Below are positions 1 through 10,857 of a DNA stretch of 64,000 nt, piece by piece. Each line of letters starts with the position of its first letter. Position 1 is the first letter of the stretch. The notes below the pieces were generated by a model. The model saw only the letters and a program-made list of their open reading frames with translations, was not told where the DNA came from and searched no databases. Position numbers and translations under genes: made by a program. The DNA comes from Rallus limicola (Eukaryota > Chordata > Aves > Gruiformes > Rallidae), in NCBI GenBank assembly GCA_022605955.1, contig JAKCOZ010000058.1, positions 2,914,001 to 2,978,000 of the forward strand, given 5' to 3'.

Positions 1-233
1 CAATGAAGTTCTGTCAAATAAAAACATTAGAATATTGGTAAAAGGGAACAATATCATCCTACTGAAAGATCCATTCTTGTAACTCCTTGGTTAAAATACC
101 TTTTCTGCTGTGATCATGCTTGCAAGAACCTACATCTTCATCACCATCACCTGCAACTCTAGAAACTGAACATCAGGCTGCTGCCAGTGAGTTTACACAA
201 AAGATCATTAAGTAGCACAGGAATCTAAGCTGC
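1..233. other. Unremarkable intronic sequence
   Basis: AT-rich single-copy-looking sequence to the left of the solo LTR. Nothing recognisable is seen in it. Confidence 0.5.
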
Positions 234-1384
234 TGTTGTAGTTTTGCGTGGCTGGGTTCTGGTGGTGAAGGGAGAGGGATGCAGGGGTGGCTTCTGCAAA
301 AAGCATCCAGAAGCTCTCTGCAGGCCCAACAAAGTAAATACCAGCCAACTCAAGGCTAGACTCATTGTTGACCAAGGCCGAGCCAATCAGCAATGGTCAC
401 AGTGCCTCTGGGAATCATGTTTAAGAGGAAAAAACCTCACAAGCAGCTGCTTTGTGCCTTCAGAGAAGGGAGAAGGAAGGAGGAGGGGGGGATGAAGCAC
501 TCCAGGCGCTGGAGAGTCCTCCTGCAGTCCATGCAGGAGAGTCCTCCCGCAGAACATGGTGAAGCAGGCTGTCCCCCTGCAGCCCATGGATGATGACAGG
601 GAGAAGATCTACAGACTGTGGAGGATCCCACGCCAGAGTGGGTAGAGACACCTGAAGGATGCTGTGACCCCGTGGGAAGCCCATGTTGGATCAAGCTCCT
701 GGCAGCAAAACCACAGACTGTGAAGAGACTGACCCACGCTGGAGCATGTTTGCTGGGGACACTTGTGAGTCCATGGGGGACCAGTCTGGAGCAGTCTGGG
801 CCTTAAGGTCAGCACCTCATGTAAGGGAGCCACACTGAGGCAGTTGGTGAGGAGCTGAAGCCCTGTGGGAAAGGACTCATGTTGGAGAAGTTCATGGAGG
901 ACTGTCTCCCATGGGTGGGACCCCACGGTGCAGTAGGGGAAGGGTGTGAGGAATACTCCCACCACAGCCAAGGAGAAAACAACTCATGAGGAACTGTCCA
1001 AAACCCCAGTCCCCCCCATTCTTTGCCCTCCTCATGCTATAATGAGAGGGAAGAAGGGAGCGAAATCATGACTAAAGTGAAGTCTGCTTAGAGGGGAGGG
1101 TTGGGGGCAGGTGCTTTAAGATCTGGTCACACTTCTCACACTTCAGTGACACCTGACTCTGGTGTCACTGGGTGTGCAGTGCAGTGTCATCAATTAGAGA
1201 GTTTTCTGTCCTTCATTCTGTGTGGAGTCTGTTTTACCCATGACACTAATTGCGGAATGATCTCTCCCTGTCCTTATCTTGACTCCTGAGCCTCTCAATA
1301 TGTTTCTCCCCTGTCCAGCTTGAAAGTTGAGTGATAGAGCAGCTGTGTGGTGCTCAACTCTCAACTGGGGGCAAAACCACAACA
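234..1384 (+). mobile_element. Avian solo LTR, copy 1 (ERVL-like family)
   Basis: The element starts TGTTGTAGTTTTGC and ends GCAAAACCACAACA, which are imperfect inverted repeats of the kind that bound an LTR. The possible target duplication is GCTGC at 229-233 against GTTGC at 1385-1389, with one mismatch. Inside are several copies of a motif like 'ccc cay gg' plus 'ctggagca', for example near 620-900, which I recognise as typical of a large LTR family common in bird genomes. The end region has 'gagtctgtttta/gcccatgacactaattg', shared almost word for word with the copy at about 31.6 kb. No internal retroviral sequence adjoins it, so it is a solo LTR. The family assignment to ERVL-like elements is from memory of avian repeats and is less certain than the LTR call. 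Confidence 0.82.
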
Positions 1385-4300
1385 GTTGCGTGAAAAATAT
1401 TCTCTGTACTTCAGTAAACCTTGACTAGTTAGATACAATTTTAGGGTTTTTTCAAGGGAGCAGAGCTCTATGTATATTTCAGGCAGAGGACAGCCAACCA
1501 TACTTACTCTTTACTACCGCTGACCATTTTCGGGCCAGGTTCCAAGTCTACAGAAAATACAGAAAGCTGAATTCAGGACTCAGTCCCCTTACCACAGCAA
1601 AGTGTCAGGATTCAAATCCAAAGGCATGGACCAATACTAACGTCTGTATCCAAACTAGACCTAGATGGAAAACTGAAAGCACAGCAGCATTTCTACTGTG
1701 CCTCTAGATTTGGTTCAGACCCCTAAAAAGGGGAGACCAGCACTTTTACTTTCTTTGATGCCTTGAGGAAAATTAGGTGCCAAAGCATATCTGTAAAGGT
1801 CGATCTTCTTTGAGAAGGCCAGTGTGTAGTTTGACCCTGGCTGGAGGCCAGATGCCCACCAAAGTCACTCTATTGCCAACAGCAGGGACAGAAATCTAAA
1901 TAATCCTAAAATTACCTGGCACTTAAGCAATTATTTCCTCTTTAACAATAATCCACTAATCTTCTAGTGCCTGAATCCTGGGTTGATCAGTACACTAAAA
2001 ATACATAGGTAGAAGACATGTAATTGCATCTCTGTTTTCAAAGAGGTACAAGTTGTCACCAACTATGGAGAGGCTAATTCCAAACCAAATCATTTGGAGC
2101 TATCCCAAGCAGCCAAGAAGGCCCTTCTGGCCTTTACACCCACATGTCTGTGTGGAAAATATATGTGAACCTCTCCCACTCTGGTATCTCTGATCATTTT
2201 TTGTTTGGTTGCTTTTTTTGGTGGTGGTGCAAAACCAACAGGAGTTACGATATGATATTTTACACTTCCCTTTCACATAAAGGGGAATTTTGTGGAGTTA
2301 AGTATAATACTTCATGTAATGGAGCAAGCTATATCATGTTGTTTTGGAGACCTCAGTAACTGAGCATACATTAGAAATGTAGTATTTCATACTGAGCGGA
2401 GCAAGACTGGATTAGGCACAGACCATACTACAGCTGAACACTCTTTAGTACCTCTGGTTTCTGAGTGTACTACGGTCTGGAAGGTCTAATACATATAGGG
2501 AAGCACATGAAGAAGGAAAACAGAATTGACAGAATGCATTGGTATAGTAACACGACTCTGAAAAATGATGGTATCTCTGTGTGACAGCTAAATGTGAGCA
2601 TCTGATTACTAAAACCAAGAGCATAATCATTTTGCATAAAGAAAAAAGTTGTTATTTCTTTAAATCAAGACCAGAAAGAGTTGTTTATGGTGCATAATGA
2701 TGGGTTTTAAAAGTCCTCACTCACATTCCCTGTAAAACATAAGCCTAACAACTAAAGAGCATACATATAATGTATTCACAACCACACGTTCCCTCTCTCC
2801 CAAAGCAAAAGCACTGGCAGGAACACTCCATTACAGGTTTAAAAGCTGTCACCTGCACGTAGTGCTCTTCTCAGCTCCACAAAATGACCCAAGCAACAAT
2901 AGGGATGGCCCTAAAACCTGGACACCAGCTGGCTCATAATTCCTCATAGCAATGCGGAAGCATTAGGATTTCCCACATCACTCCCATGGGATTAGAATTC
3001 CCATCTCAAATCAGACAGGATACACACATGCCAGCTTAAAGAGACACAGAAATTTGCATCTCTCTTGTGGGTTTGACAGGTTTCTGGTGATTTATTCTGC
3101 AATGTGTAAATACACCAAGAGCATCCCTCCTTGATGCAAAGGTCTGTGTGCACTGGATTAAATATTTACATTGAGGAAGCAAATTTTTTTTTCATACTTA
3201 TATAGGAAACACACACAAGAGGAAAGACCCAAACTAAATATTTGCGATAGCAAATGATGCAGATCTCAGCAGTTATGTAGCTGTGTAGCTATAAGCTAAG
3301 CAGAGGGTAGTTGAGCACAAGTATTCTGGATATTTGCTTAATTAAAGCCTACAGTTTTATTATCAAGCTAAAAAAAACACCCCAACCTTCTTGTAAAGGA
3401 CTGTGAGATGATTCACTACTATTAGGTTACCACAGATGATAACGAATATTTCAAGGGCTTCACACGTATACAGGGAATGAGTCCAATGGGGCTGGTCTCC
3501 GAGTTATCACAAGAACAGGCAGTGCATGTGGTGAACAAAATTTGAAACCAAAGGGAGTATGCATGTACACCAGTTTAAAGGAATCTGAGCACTTGCATAG
3601 ATCCTGCAGGTGCAAATTCAAGGACCATGAAAGAATTACAAAACATTCTAACTTACAGTGAAGTTTATTTGTAAGCCAAAATAACAAAACTTCAAAAATA
3701 CACTCATCCTGGCTCTGAAGAAGGCTGCTTGTTAAAGCAGGAGTCCACCCTGGGCTTTGAATTCAGCAAGGTTTATTCTCTGATTATACCAATATGACAG
3801 ACTGAATGTAATTTATTTTAATACAGAAATACAATATTTCAACCTGAATCTGTATTTTGTGGCTTCAGAGTATCAATTTATAAATAGCCTAAGAAAACAG
3901 GTATTTTAAGTTAGCTACAAAATTAGTACAGTACCAGTTCTGATGGTGCTTTTGGTTACCATTTCCCCAATTAATCCTTGCCCAAAGAAACATCCTTTTG
4001 TCACCTATTCCAAAGATATGAATACTCTGGAGTGTTTATCCAGACATCTCCCTCACCTTTCCTGCTCCCTTCCTTACACCTGTGCTTTCCACAAAGCTGT
4101 TTTAGGCAGCAGGTTAGCGCTGAGCCTCACTTCATTCAGGTCAGAAACACTTTCCACTTTGCAGTGAGGGTAAAGGATGTCCTTGCAATGATCCTGCAAG
4201 GATACTATCACCTTCCCACCTCTCCACTGCTTTTTCCATGCCTAAAGATTAGATGATGGTTTTTGACGGAGCTTACAGGGCTTATCTTGCTGATTATAAT

Positions 4301-7300
4301 GGCAGCAAAATCTGAGTCACTGTACAGGGTACACCTCTTTCTCCAGTATAGATCAAAGCGTGGTTGCCCTACCCAAATGATAATGCTCAGGCTCACATGG
4401 CTCTGCAACAGCCATCCAGGTGGACTTTCTGACAGAGGTTTGTGCTTTCTTAGGCAAACACCACTATCACCTCGTCTCCCTGAATTGTCAGGGCACGTTG
4501 AAAAAGCCATGCAATCAACATTGTCTAAAATAGCTTATGTTTCCTAAGCCATTTTAGTTTCTGTTTTGAAAATGCACTTAATCACAACCTTGTGTCAACC
4601 TGTAGAAGCAAAAGCATTTATTTTAATACATGTTCTGCCCTGACAGAAGGTCAGTTTTTCCCTTTCCCTAACCTTTCCTTTGCTTAATAGTTTGAAAATT
4701 AGTCTCTTTCGAGAAAGATTGTGTCTTATGCGGCTGTAGTTCAGTATGCAAGTTACAGTAGAAATGTACTCCAGTCACAAAATAGCACAAAGCTTTGCAA
4801 AGGTCCCCAATAGAAAACTTCTGCAGTGGTTTCTAAGAACAATCTACACCTGTAACTAGCAGGGAAAAAAAGGGGTGGGAGAAAATTTCCTGAGTTCCTC
4901 TGCAGCTTTAACCTCAGTGGCTACCACAGAAAAAAGCTCCAGTGAGTTATTTCTTAACATCAAGCTCCACAAAGCCACAGCTACCCAGCAGCAATGCTTT
5001 GGGCACTGCCAGCTCCTCCTCTTACGTCTCCTTATCCCTGGCCCTGCACCCAAGCTTTTCGTTAACCAGCTCAGGCATTTCGAAAGGGGAACACATTGGT
5101 GAGCTAAGCCAGCTAGGGACACCTGGGGGATGGATGCAGGGGTGGAGAGGGGAAAGCATCCCACCCCTCAGCTGGATTCATCCTTCATCACATCTGTACA
5201 AAACCTGTAGGGAGAATTGGAAGTAGTAGGTGAAGAAGAGCTGGAGGAATGAGGACTGCACATGCTGGCATTACTACCTAGAACAAGGGACTACCTTCCA
5301 ATTCAAGCAAACCCCACAATGCCTCAAAAACCAAATAAAACCTGAGCTGTACATCTACAAAATTAACTTCTAAGCACCAGCCCATCTAGCTAACTGAGAG
5401 TACATGGAAGCTGGGCAATGTAATAGTCATGTACTACAGCAAGAAGTGTAACTGTGTATGTGCATGGTTTTTGGCTTGTTTTTTTTTTTTTAATGATATA
5501 ATTTTAAGCAGAAGAAAAGGTTTTGACTACAGCTTTTTTCCCCAGTACTATTCAGAAAGCACAACTCCCAAGTCAGATCATGAATTTGGCAGTTGCTGCG
5601 CCTCTGGACATTTCAAATCCAAGCCATCCCTTTCTTTAAACCCCTCATCTATGTGAGCTCCACACATATGAAACTGGAAACCCACACATGGTCCTTAAGA
5701 TGGAGAAAGGACCTGCAACAGGTCAAATTTTCCTGAAGAGCCCTTCTCAAAGATGAAGATGAGTAGCTATCTCCTTGACAACCAGAGCAGCTCTGTGTTT
5801 CTCACAGGATGCCCTGAGGCATAAGAGTCAGCAATGCACTGCAGGCTGCTTTGGTTCCTCCAGGACCAGCTCGGGAGCTGCTGCAGGGCAACCTGTACCC
5901 TGACAATGGGGGTTTCCCACAGGGACAACAATGCAGACAGGCTCAACAAGATTTCAGCCTTGCTTCATCTAGCACTTCCTTTAAACATCAACTCTGTCAA
6001 GGTGCTTCTCTGGTCTATAAGGTAGACCTTTTCCTGTCTTAAAAATGCTGTTATTGTTTCCTCTCATCTCACAATTTCAAAAAGGTCACCAAATGCAAAA
6101 AATCCCCTTTTAATAGACTACCATGACATCTGGAGCTTTGTACAAGCAGGAAAAAAAAAAAAGAGAAAACCAAACCCCCACAAAACTAAGAGGAGATTCA
6201 TATAACATTACATATGCAAGCTCTGTAAGAGCATTAGAAATCAAGAAACTGAGATCTGGAGTCCTGGATGTAATGATCAAGTAGGAGAGCATGGGTGAGC
6301 AGATAGGACCCCAGACCACAGCACTAGCCATCACAGGGAGCATCAAATCCCTTCCACATTTGTCAGAGACAAGGGATCTGTCTCTGCAAATCTGTTTGAA
6401 CAATCTCATTGTTTTCTCCTGAAACATGGTTTGTCACCAAGGTAGGAGTGAAATCATTCCAGCATCCCTTTAGCTACCATCTGCGCTCCCACAGTGAGGT
6501 AGCTCAAACTTGTCAAATGCCTTGGATTAAAAAAACATCACCTCTTGCATTACAAATGGCAAGAGGTGGCAATTTCAGGCTAACAGCCTGAAGCCACTGG
6601 CTGTCAGCAGAGCACACTGCATATGATTAAGCATGAAAAATAGACCCCTAGAATCCAACTGTAACACTGCATTTAGGAAAGCCTTTTTGAAGATCCAGAG
6701 ACTAACAGAGAGACTATGAAAAAGTACTACTTTGTTTAGAAAAAAATACCAATCTTTAAGGAAAGAAGACAAAAGGGCATTTGGGTTCCAGCCAATTTAG
6801 GTTCTGTTACTGTCCCTCCTTCTATTAAACAGCTATTTTCAATCACTTTTTTGGGGAAAAGAATGAGGCATCACATCATTAGCATGATGTAAGAAGTTGC
6901 TAGAAGATGACAATGGAAAAGGAAAAAGAGAAACTTAAGAGGAGGTATGTTCTGCACACTATGGTCTGCTTTGCCCTGCAGGGTGGTAAGCAAGAGCCAC
7001 AGGGGACCAGATCCTCCACAGCCCTCCTTGTCTGCCCTACCTGCCTGCAGTGCTGACAGAGCTCCCATACCAGCCAGGTTTCTCTCACCCAGGACTGGCA
7101 AAATAACCCCCAAAGCACCACCACCAAAAAAAGCAACCAAACAAAAAATGATCAGAGATACCAGAGTGGGAGAGGTTCACAAATATTTTCCACACAGACA
7201 TGTGGGGACCAAATACTTCAGTGAGTATTCAAGGATGTGCATTAGAGACTCCTTTGAAAACCCACCCATTTCTGTTAGTACCTAGCTGGAAACAAAGTTT

Positions 7301-7861
7301 TCAAAAAGTGAGCTGAGGGTTTTTGTTTGTTTGGATTTTTTTTTTTAAGCTTTTTAGTCCCACTTAAGAGTATTCCCCAAACCATTTCACCACTCATTAG
7401 GAAAGCAGTGTTTCAAAAAGCACTGATGGTAGCTGATACTCTTCTGCTTAATTACTAACCTCACACCCATCAAACGCTCCACACCAGCAGACACTGCCTG
7501 ATGAGACCTTGGCAGATTTACACAAGCTTTGGTAGCCCAGTACTGTTATCTCTTCACTCCCACACACCCAAAGCAGCCAGAGTCTCACCAAGGTGCCCAC
7601 AGCAGTGTTCTCATGTACGAGTAAGCACAAGGCAAAGCTGGGGACTTTGGTCCCTTCACCATCACCCACCAATGAGAGCACTCAGAAAGCCACTCTGTGC
7701 CTAGTTCTCTCTTCACTCATCTCAGACAGGTTTGTTGCTAATGATTTTTCCCTAAGAAGAAAGATTTCTTACACTGTGTAGCTTATCATTAACTGCATCA
7801 TCTTAGACCAGAAGGTCTGCTTGCTCCCCCTAAATGAGCTTCTAAAACAATGGCAACACAC
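1385..7861. other. Intronic sequence without recognisable genes
   Basis: About 6.5 kb of AT-rich sequence between the solo LTR and the provirus. The open frames are short and show no domain or family signature. Short T-runs, such as those near 3185 and 5480, are the only simple-sequence features noticed. No RNA gene or transposon end is recognised. Confidence 0.55.
7857..7861. repeat. Target-site duplication, left copy (CACAC)
   Basis: CACAC immediately precedes the TG that opens the 5' LTR. The same five bases follow the final CA of the 3' LTR at 12172-12176. A 5-bp duplication is within the range produced by retroviral integrases. Confidence 0.85.
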
Positions 7862-8205
7862 TGTAAGGTACTGGAAATATGCCTTAATAATTGTCACCAG
7901 AACCCTGCCCCTCCACATCCCCCCCCCCCATCCCCCCTTTCCCCTTTTTTTTTTCTTCCTCTCACCTAACCAAACTTCATTCCTGACACACTACATCACC
8001 ACCACTGGCTTGGTCTTCCAAAGACCTAATGATTACCCAAAAGATAGACATCAGGAGCCATTCACACACCAGGAGAGCATTCCACTATCAGGAGAAGACA
8101 TCAGGAAACACTGGGAGCCATTAAAACCCATCAGGAGCCATTCACACATGGGACACTCTGGCGCCCACCCTGAAGCCCAGGAGCAGGGTGGAAGCTTCAG
8201 ATGAA

Positions 8206-8212
8206 TATAAAA
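8206..8212 (+). promoter_or_regulatory. TATA box of the 5' LTR
   Basis: TATAAAA lies in the middle of the LTR, about 245 bases before its AATAAA signal, the usual arrangement for an LTR promoter. The 3' LTR has the identical box at 11719-11725. Confidence 0.8.
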
Positions 8213-8364
8213 GAGGGAAGCAACCGAGGAGGAGAACATGGAGGGAAAAACGAGGGGACGCTGCCCCCCCTTCCATCGGACCCGGAGCTGGCATCGCTCC
8301 ATCGGACCCGGAGCTGACCTCGGACGGAATGCCGCAGCCTCGTGGTGGTAGATATACCCAACTT

Positions 8365-8365
<1 letters not shown>

Positions 8366-8403
<38 letters not shown>

Positions 8404-8404
8404 C
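8366..8404 (+). repeat. CT / TTTC microsatellite in the LTR
   Basis: A run of TC dinucleotides followed by TTTC tetranucleotides. The 3' LTR has a shorter version at about 11875-11907, so this tract has changed length since insertion. It causes the apparent low-complexity charged open frames on the opposite strand. Confidence 0.85.
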
Positions 8405-8451
8405 TTTTCCACCCTTTCTCCCCCTCCCCTTTTTCCTGCACGTTTGTACCA

Positions 8452-8457
8452 AATAAA
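8452..8457 (+). terminator. Polyadenylation signal in the 5' LTR
   Basis: AATAAA defines the end of the R region. The same signal is at 11953-11958 in the 3' LTR, where it would be the functional one for proviral transcripts. Confidence 0.75.
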
Positions 8458-8675
8458 GCAACCTTAACCTTGACTCCGTTTCGAGTCTTAATTCTGCTCT
8501 CCGAGAATTTAATTGAGAACTGATCACGGTCAAACACCTGGGAATTGGACGTCACTCAGGGGTTAAGCCCAGCCGCCCCCAACCTCCCAGTCAGATCTGA
8601 GGTTCGGTTGGAACGCAAGGGGGTTTAACCGCTGCCAAACTAAGTCTTGTCTAGGTTGTGGATCGTGACATTAAA

Positions 8676-8695
8676 TGGCGTAGTCGGCAGGATTC
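8676..8695 (+). promoter_or_regulatory. Primer binding site matching tRNA-Ser
   Basis: TGGCGTAGTCGGCAGGATTC lies five bases after the 5' LTR. Its reverse complement is the T-arm and acceptor end of the vertebrate tRNA-Ser (AGA/CGA/TGA group) plus CCA, a 20-base match from memory of that tRNA. Retroviruses use such sites to prime minus-strand DNA synthesis. Ser-primed families exist (HERV-S among human elements) but are uncommon. Confidence 0.88.
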
Positions 8696-8699
8696 TCAG

Positions 8700-9735
8700 A
8701 GAACAGAAAGGTGTGAGCTCCTCTATGTACAACGTGTAATTTTGTGCGCAATTACTGCAGAATTATGCTTTACCTTCCTTTTGAGTTTTGTACGTACTGC
8801 CCGTAACTTTGTGTGTAATTACTGTGTAATTACCGTTTCTGCTTCTGAGAGTGTATAGGGGAACCTTGTAAGCTTAGCCCTCTCAGGATGAACCTCCCCT
8901 TTGAGTACTTACAATACATACCTCCCCTTTGAGTTTTGTACGTACTACCGTTTCTGCTTCTGAGAGTGTATAGGGGAACCTTGTAAGCTTAGCCCTCTCA
9001 GGATGAACCTCCCCTTTGAGTACGTACAATACATACCTCCCCTTTGAGTTTTGTACGTACTACCTGTAACTTTGTGTGTAATTACTGTGTAGTTACCGTT
9101 TCTGCTTCTGAGAGTGTATAGGGGAACCTTGTAAGCTTAGCCCTCTCAGGATGAACCTCCCCTTTGAGTACGTACAATACATACCTTCCCTTTTGAGTTT
9201 TGTATGTACTACCCGTAACTTTGTGTGTAATTACTGTTTCTGCTTCTGAGAGTGTATAGGGGAACCTTGTAAGCTTAGCCCTCTCAGGATGAACCTCCCC
9301 TTTGAGTACATACAATACATCCCCTTTGAGTTTTGTACGTACTACCTGTAACTTTGTGTGTAATTACTGTGTAATTACCGTTTCTGCTTCTGAGAGTGTA
9401 TAGGGGAAACTTGGAAGCTTGGCCCTCTCAGGATGAACCTCCCCTTTGAGTACATACAATACATACCTCCCCTTTGAGTTTTGTACGTACTACCTGTAAC
9501 TTTACCATTTCTGCTTCTGAGAGCGTATAGGGGAACCTTGGATACTTTAAGCTTAGCCCTCTCAGGAAGAACCTCCCCTTTGAGTACGTACAATACATAA
9601 CTTTGTGCATAATTACTGCGTAACTACGGTTTGATCTTCTGAGAGTGAATAGGGGAAATTTGGATATCTTAAGTTTGGCCCTCTCAGGATGCTACTGCCC
9701 CTTTAAGTTGAATAGAATGGCTGCCCCTAAGGCAG
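8700..9735 (+). repeat. Tandem-repeat leader of the provirus (about seven units)
   Basis: Seven copies of a unit containing 'gcttctgagagtgtataggggaa', 'gccctctcaggatgaacctcccctttgagta' and GTACGTAC palindromes. The 'gcttctgaga' anchor recurs at about 8841, 8956, 9104, 9242, 9386, 9513 and (degenerate) 9635, giving unequal periods of about 115-148 bases. The last unit is the most diverged. The array sits where the packaging leader and gag would normally lie. It has no sustained plus-strand frame. The repeated minus-strand frames (for example 9082-9315) only reflect the repeat. Its function is unknown; it may be untranslated leader expanded by unequal recombination or template jumping. Confidence 0.9.
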
Positions 9736-9791
9736 TTGATATCTGAAAGAATAGCCTTTTATTGTGCCCACCGTTTTCAGACGAGCTGTGA

Positions 9792-9911
9792 AATGTGTGG
9801 TTTACAGATGCCTCTGCTAAACAAGAGGGCAAACAGTGGAAATACAGGGCTGTGGACCCTTGGAAAGCTAAAGATGCCCAAGGAAAAGATTACAAAATTA
9901 ACATGTGCTGA
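9792..9911 (+). pseudogene. pol remnant: N-terminal RNase H fragment
   Basis: One frame between two stops reads WFTDASAK followed by a KQWKYRAV stretch. This resembles the first catalytic strand of a retroviral RNase H, in which the Asp of T-D-(G/A)-S is a metal ligand. Only about 38 codons remain and the frame stops at 9909-9911. The rest of reverse transcriptase, RNase H and integrase is missing, so this is a scar of a large pol deletion and not a working gene. A longer open frame over the same bases (9736-10035) is in a different phase and shows no family likeness. Confidence 0.6.
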
Positions 9912-9964
9912 ACTGTTCCTTCATTTTAACTGTGTAAGCGGAACCCAAGAGGGGTCCGTGGATG

Positions 9965-9980
9965 TTTCATTTCATTTCAG
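9965..9980 (+). promoter_or_regulatory. Possible env splice acceptor
   Basis: A pyrimidine-rich run ending TTTCAG at 9980 precedes the env leader frame by less than 30 bases, which is where the acceptor for a spliced env message is expected. No test of use is possible from sequence alone. Confidence 0.35.
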
Positions 9981-10007
9981 AGGAGATCCCTGTGGGAACA
10001 GGACCGG

Positions 10008-10247
10008 ATGCAGGAAGACCAACGAGCAATTTTAATAATTTGTATCTTTGTAATTGCTTTTGTAATCTCTGAAAGCTTGGTATGAATCAAAATGGCAATT
10101 TTGTTGTTTTGGTGCATTGTATGGACTACAACCTCTAGATCAATCATCTCTCCTCTCCAAGATTTTAGGAATAAAAGGAGTGATGCAAAGAATTCCTTTG
10201 TACAATTGGCTGAACAAGTAGCAAATGTTTATATTCTCATAAAATGA
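10008..10247 (+). pseudogene. env remnant: leader / start of surface subunit
   Basis: A 25-codon frame at 10008-10085 starts with ATG and contains a strongly hydrophobic IICIFVIAFVI-type core, as in an envelope signal peptide. It is stopped at 10083. A second ATG frame at 10092-10247 (51 codons) begins MAILLFWCIVW, another hydrophobic leader, and continues into FVQLAEQVAN, which resembles the N-terminal surface-subunit region of gammaretrovirus-type envelopes. Stops after each piece make it non-functional. The exact original start cannot be decided. Confidence 0.5.
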
Positions 10248-10564
10248 CAACCTAAACATATATGTATGCCTGGGTGAATGATGGGGGATACATGAACTCT
10301 TTCCCACGGTGTTTTGGTCTCTTACTCCTAACATCAGCAGAGGTAACACTGTAGGCCATGACTGTACAGAATCACTGTATTGTTGTGTTGAAAGTGGCCC
10401 AAAAAGGACACTATTGGATATGTGAAAACCATGCGTATAAATCACTGCCAGCAAAACTGGTCAAGAGTATGTTATGTTGAGGTGATTCAGTCCCTTGTTT
10501 TTCTTACTTATGGAAACAGGTGGAGATTATTCAAATTTAGGTATTCAAATATGATTTGAAATGA
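10248..10564 (+). pseudogene. env remnant: decayed surface subunit
   Basis: No frame stays open, but pieces such as a NWSRVCYVEV stretch near 10450 resemble the W-(S/T)-G-x-C pattern of gamma-type surface subunits. The span between leader and transmembrane subunit is only a few hundred bases, so much of the surface subunit has been deleted. Weak evidence; inferred mainly from position between the two better-recognised parts. Confidence 0.4.
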
Positions 10565-10855
10565 GAAAACAATCTGTCACTGACACCTCGCACTGATGGG
10601 AGTAGCCAAACTTGGGGTAAGGACAAGTGGACCCCCCAACGTATCATACAACATTATGGACCTGCTACCTGGAATCCTAATGAATGGGTTAGTGGTGCTC
10701 GAGAACCTATCTACAACCTCAATCGTATTATCCGATTGCAAGCCATATTAGAGATTGTTACAAATCAAACGGCTGAGGCCCTTGACCTATTAGCAGATCA
10801 AGCAACTCAAATGCAGAATGCAATTTATCAACATCCTATAGTTCTCGACTACTAG
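10565..10855 (+). pseudogene. env remnant: transmembrane subunit, coiled-coil part
   Basis: A 96-codon frame without its own ATG contains a heptad-rich segment ([14 protein letters not shown] and [11 protein letters not shown] at about 10715-10820). This matches the helical core and following conserved region of gamma-type envelope transmembrane subunits. The frame ends in TAG at 10853-10855. The next conserved part of the same subunit continues in a different frame, so a small deletion frameshift lies here. In functional relatives the region mediates membrane fusion; here it is broken. Confidence 0.75.
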
Positions 10856-10857
10856 CC

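Larger units (their letters stand above)
7862..8670 (+). repeat. 5' LTR of the provirus
   Basis: 809 bp, starting TGTAAGG and ending GTGACA. U3 contains a C-run near 7920 and two copies of a 20-base motif beginning CATCAGGAGCC at 8049-8068 and 8129-8148, which may be enhancer repeats. The TATA box is at 8206-8212 and the polyadenylation signal AATAAA at 8452-8457. Between them are two copies of a 19-base GC-rich motif at 8272-8290 and 8298-8316, and a CT/TTTC microsatellite at about 8366-8404. The layout gives U3 about 7862-8235, R to about 8475, and U5 to 8670. Confidence 0.95.

Noticed and set aside
8051..8533. Lys/Arg/Glu-rich minus-strand frames in both LTRs
   Set aside because: They are produced by the CT/TTTC microsatellite read in reverse and occur identically at 11564-12056. 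No coding evidence.
9082..9610. Repeated minus-strand frames with a periodic peptide (YVLKGEVHPERAKL-type units)
   Set aside because: They are the antisense reading of the proviral tandem-repeat leader. The period follows the DNA repeat, there is no promoter on that strand, and unit lengths vary without preserving frame.
8700..9735. CRISPR-like array
   Set aside because: The repeats are long, adjoining and degenerate with no unique spacers of constant length, and they lie inside a retrovirus in an animal genome.
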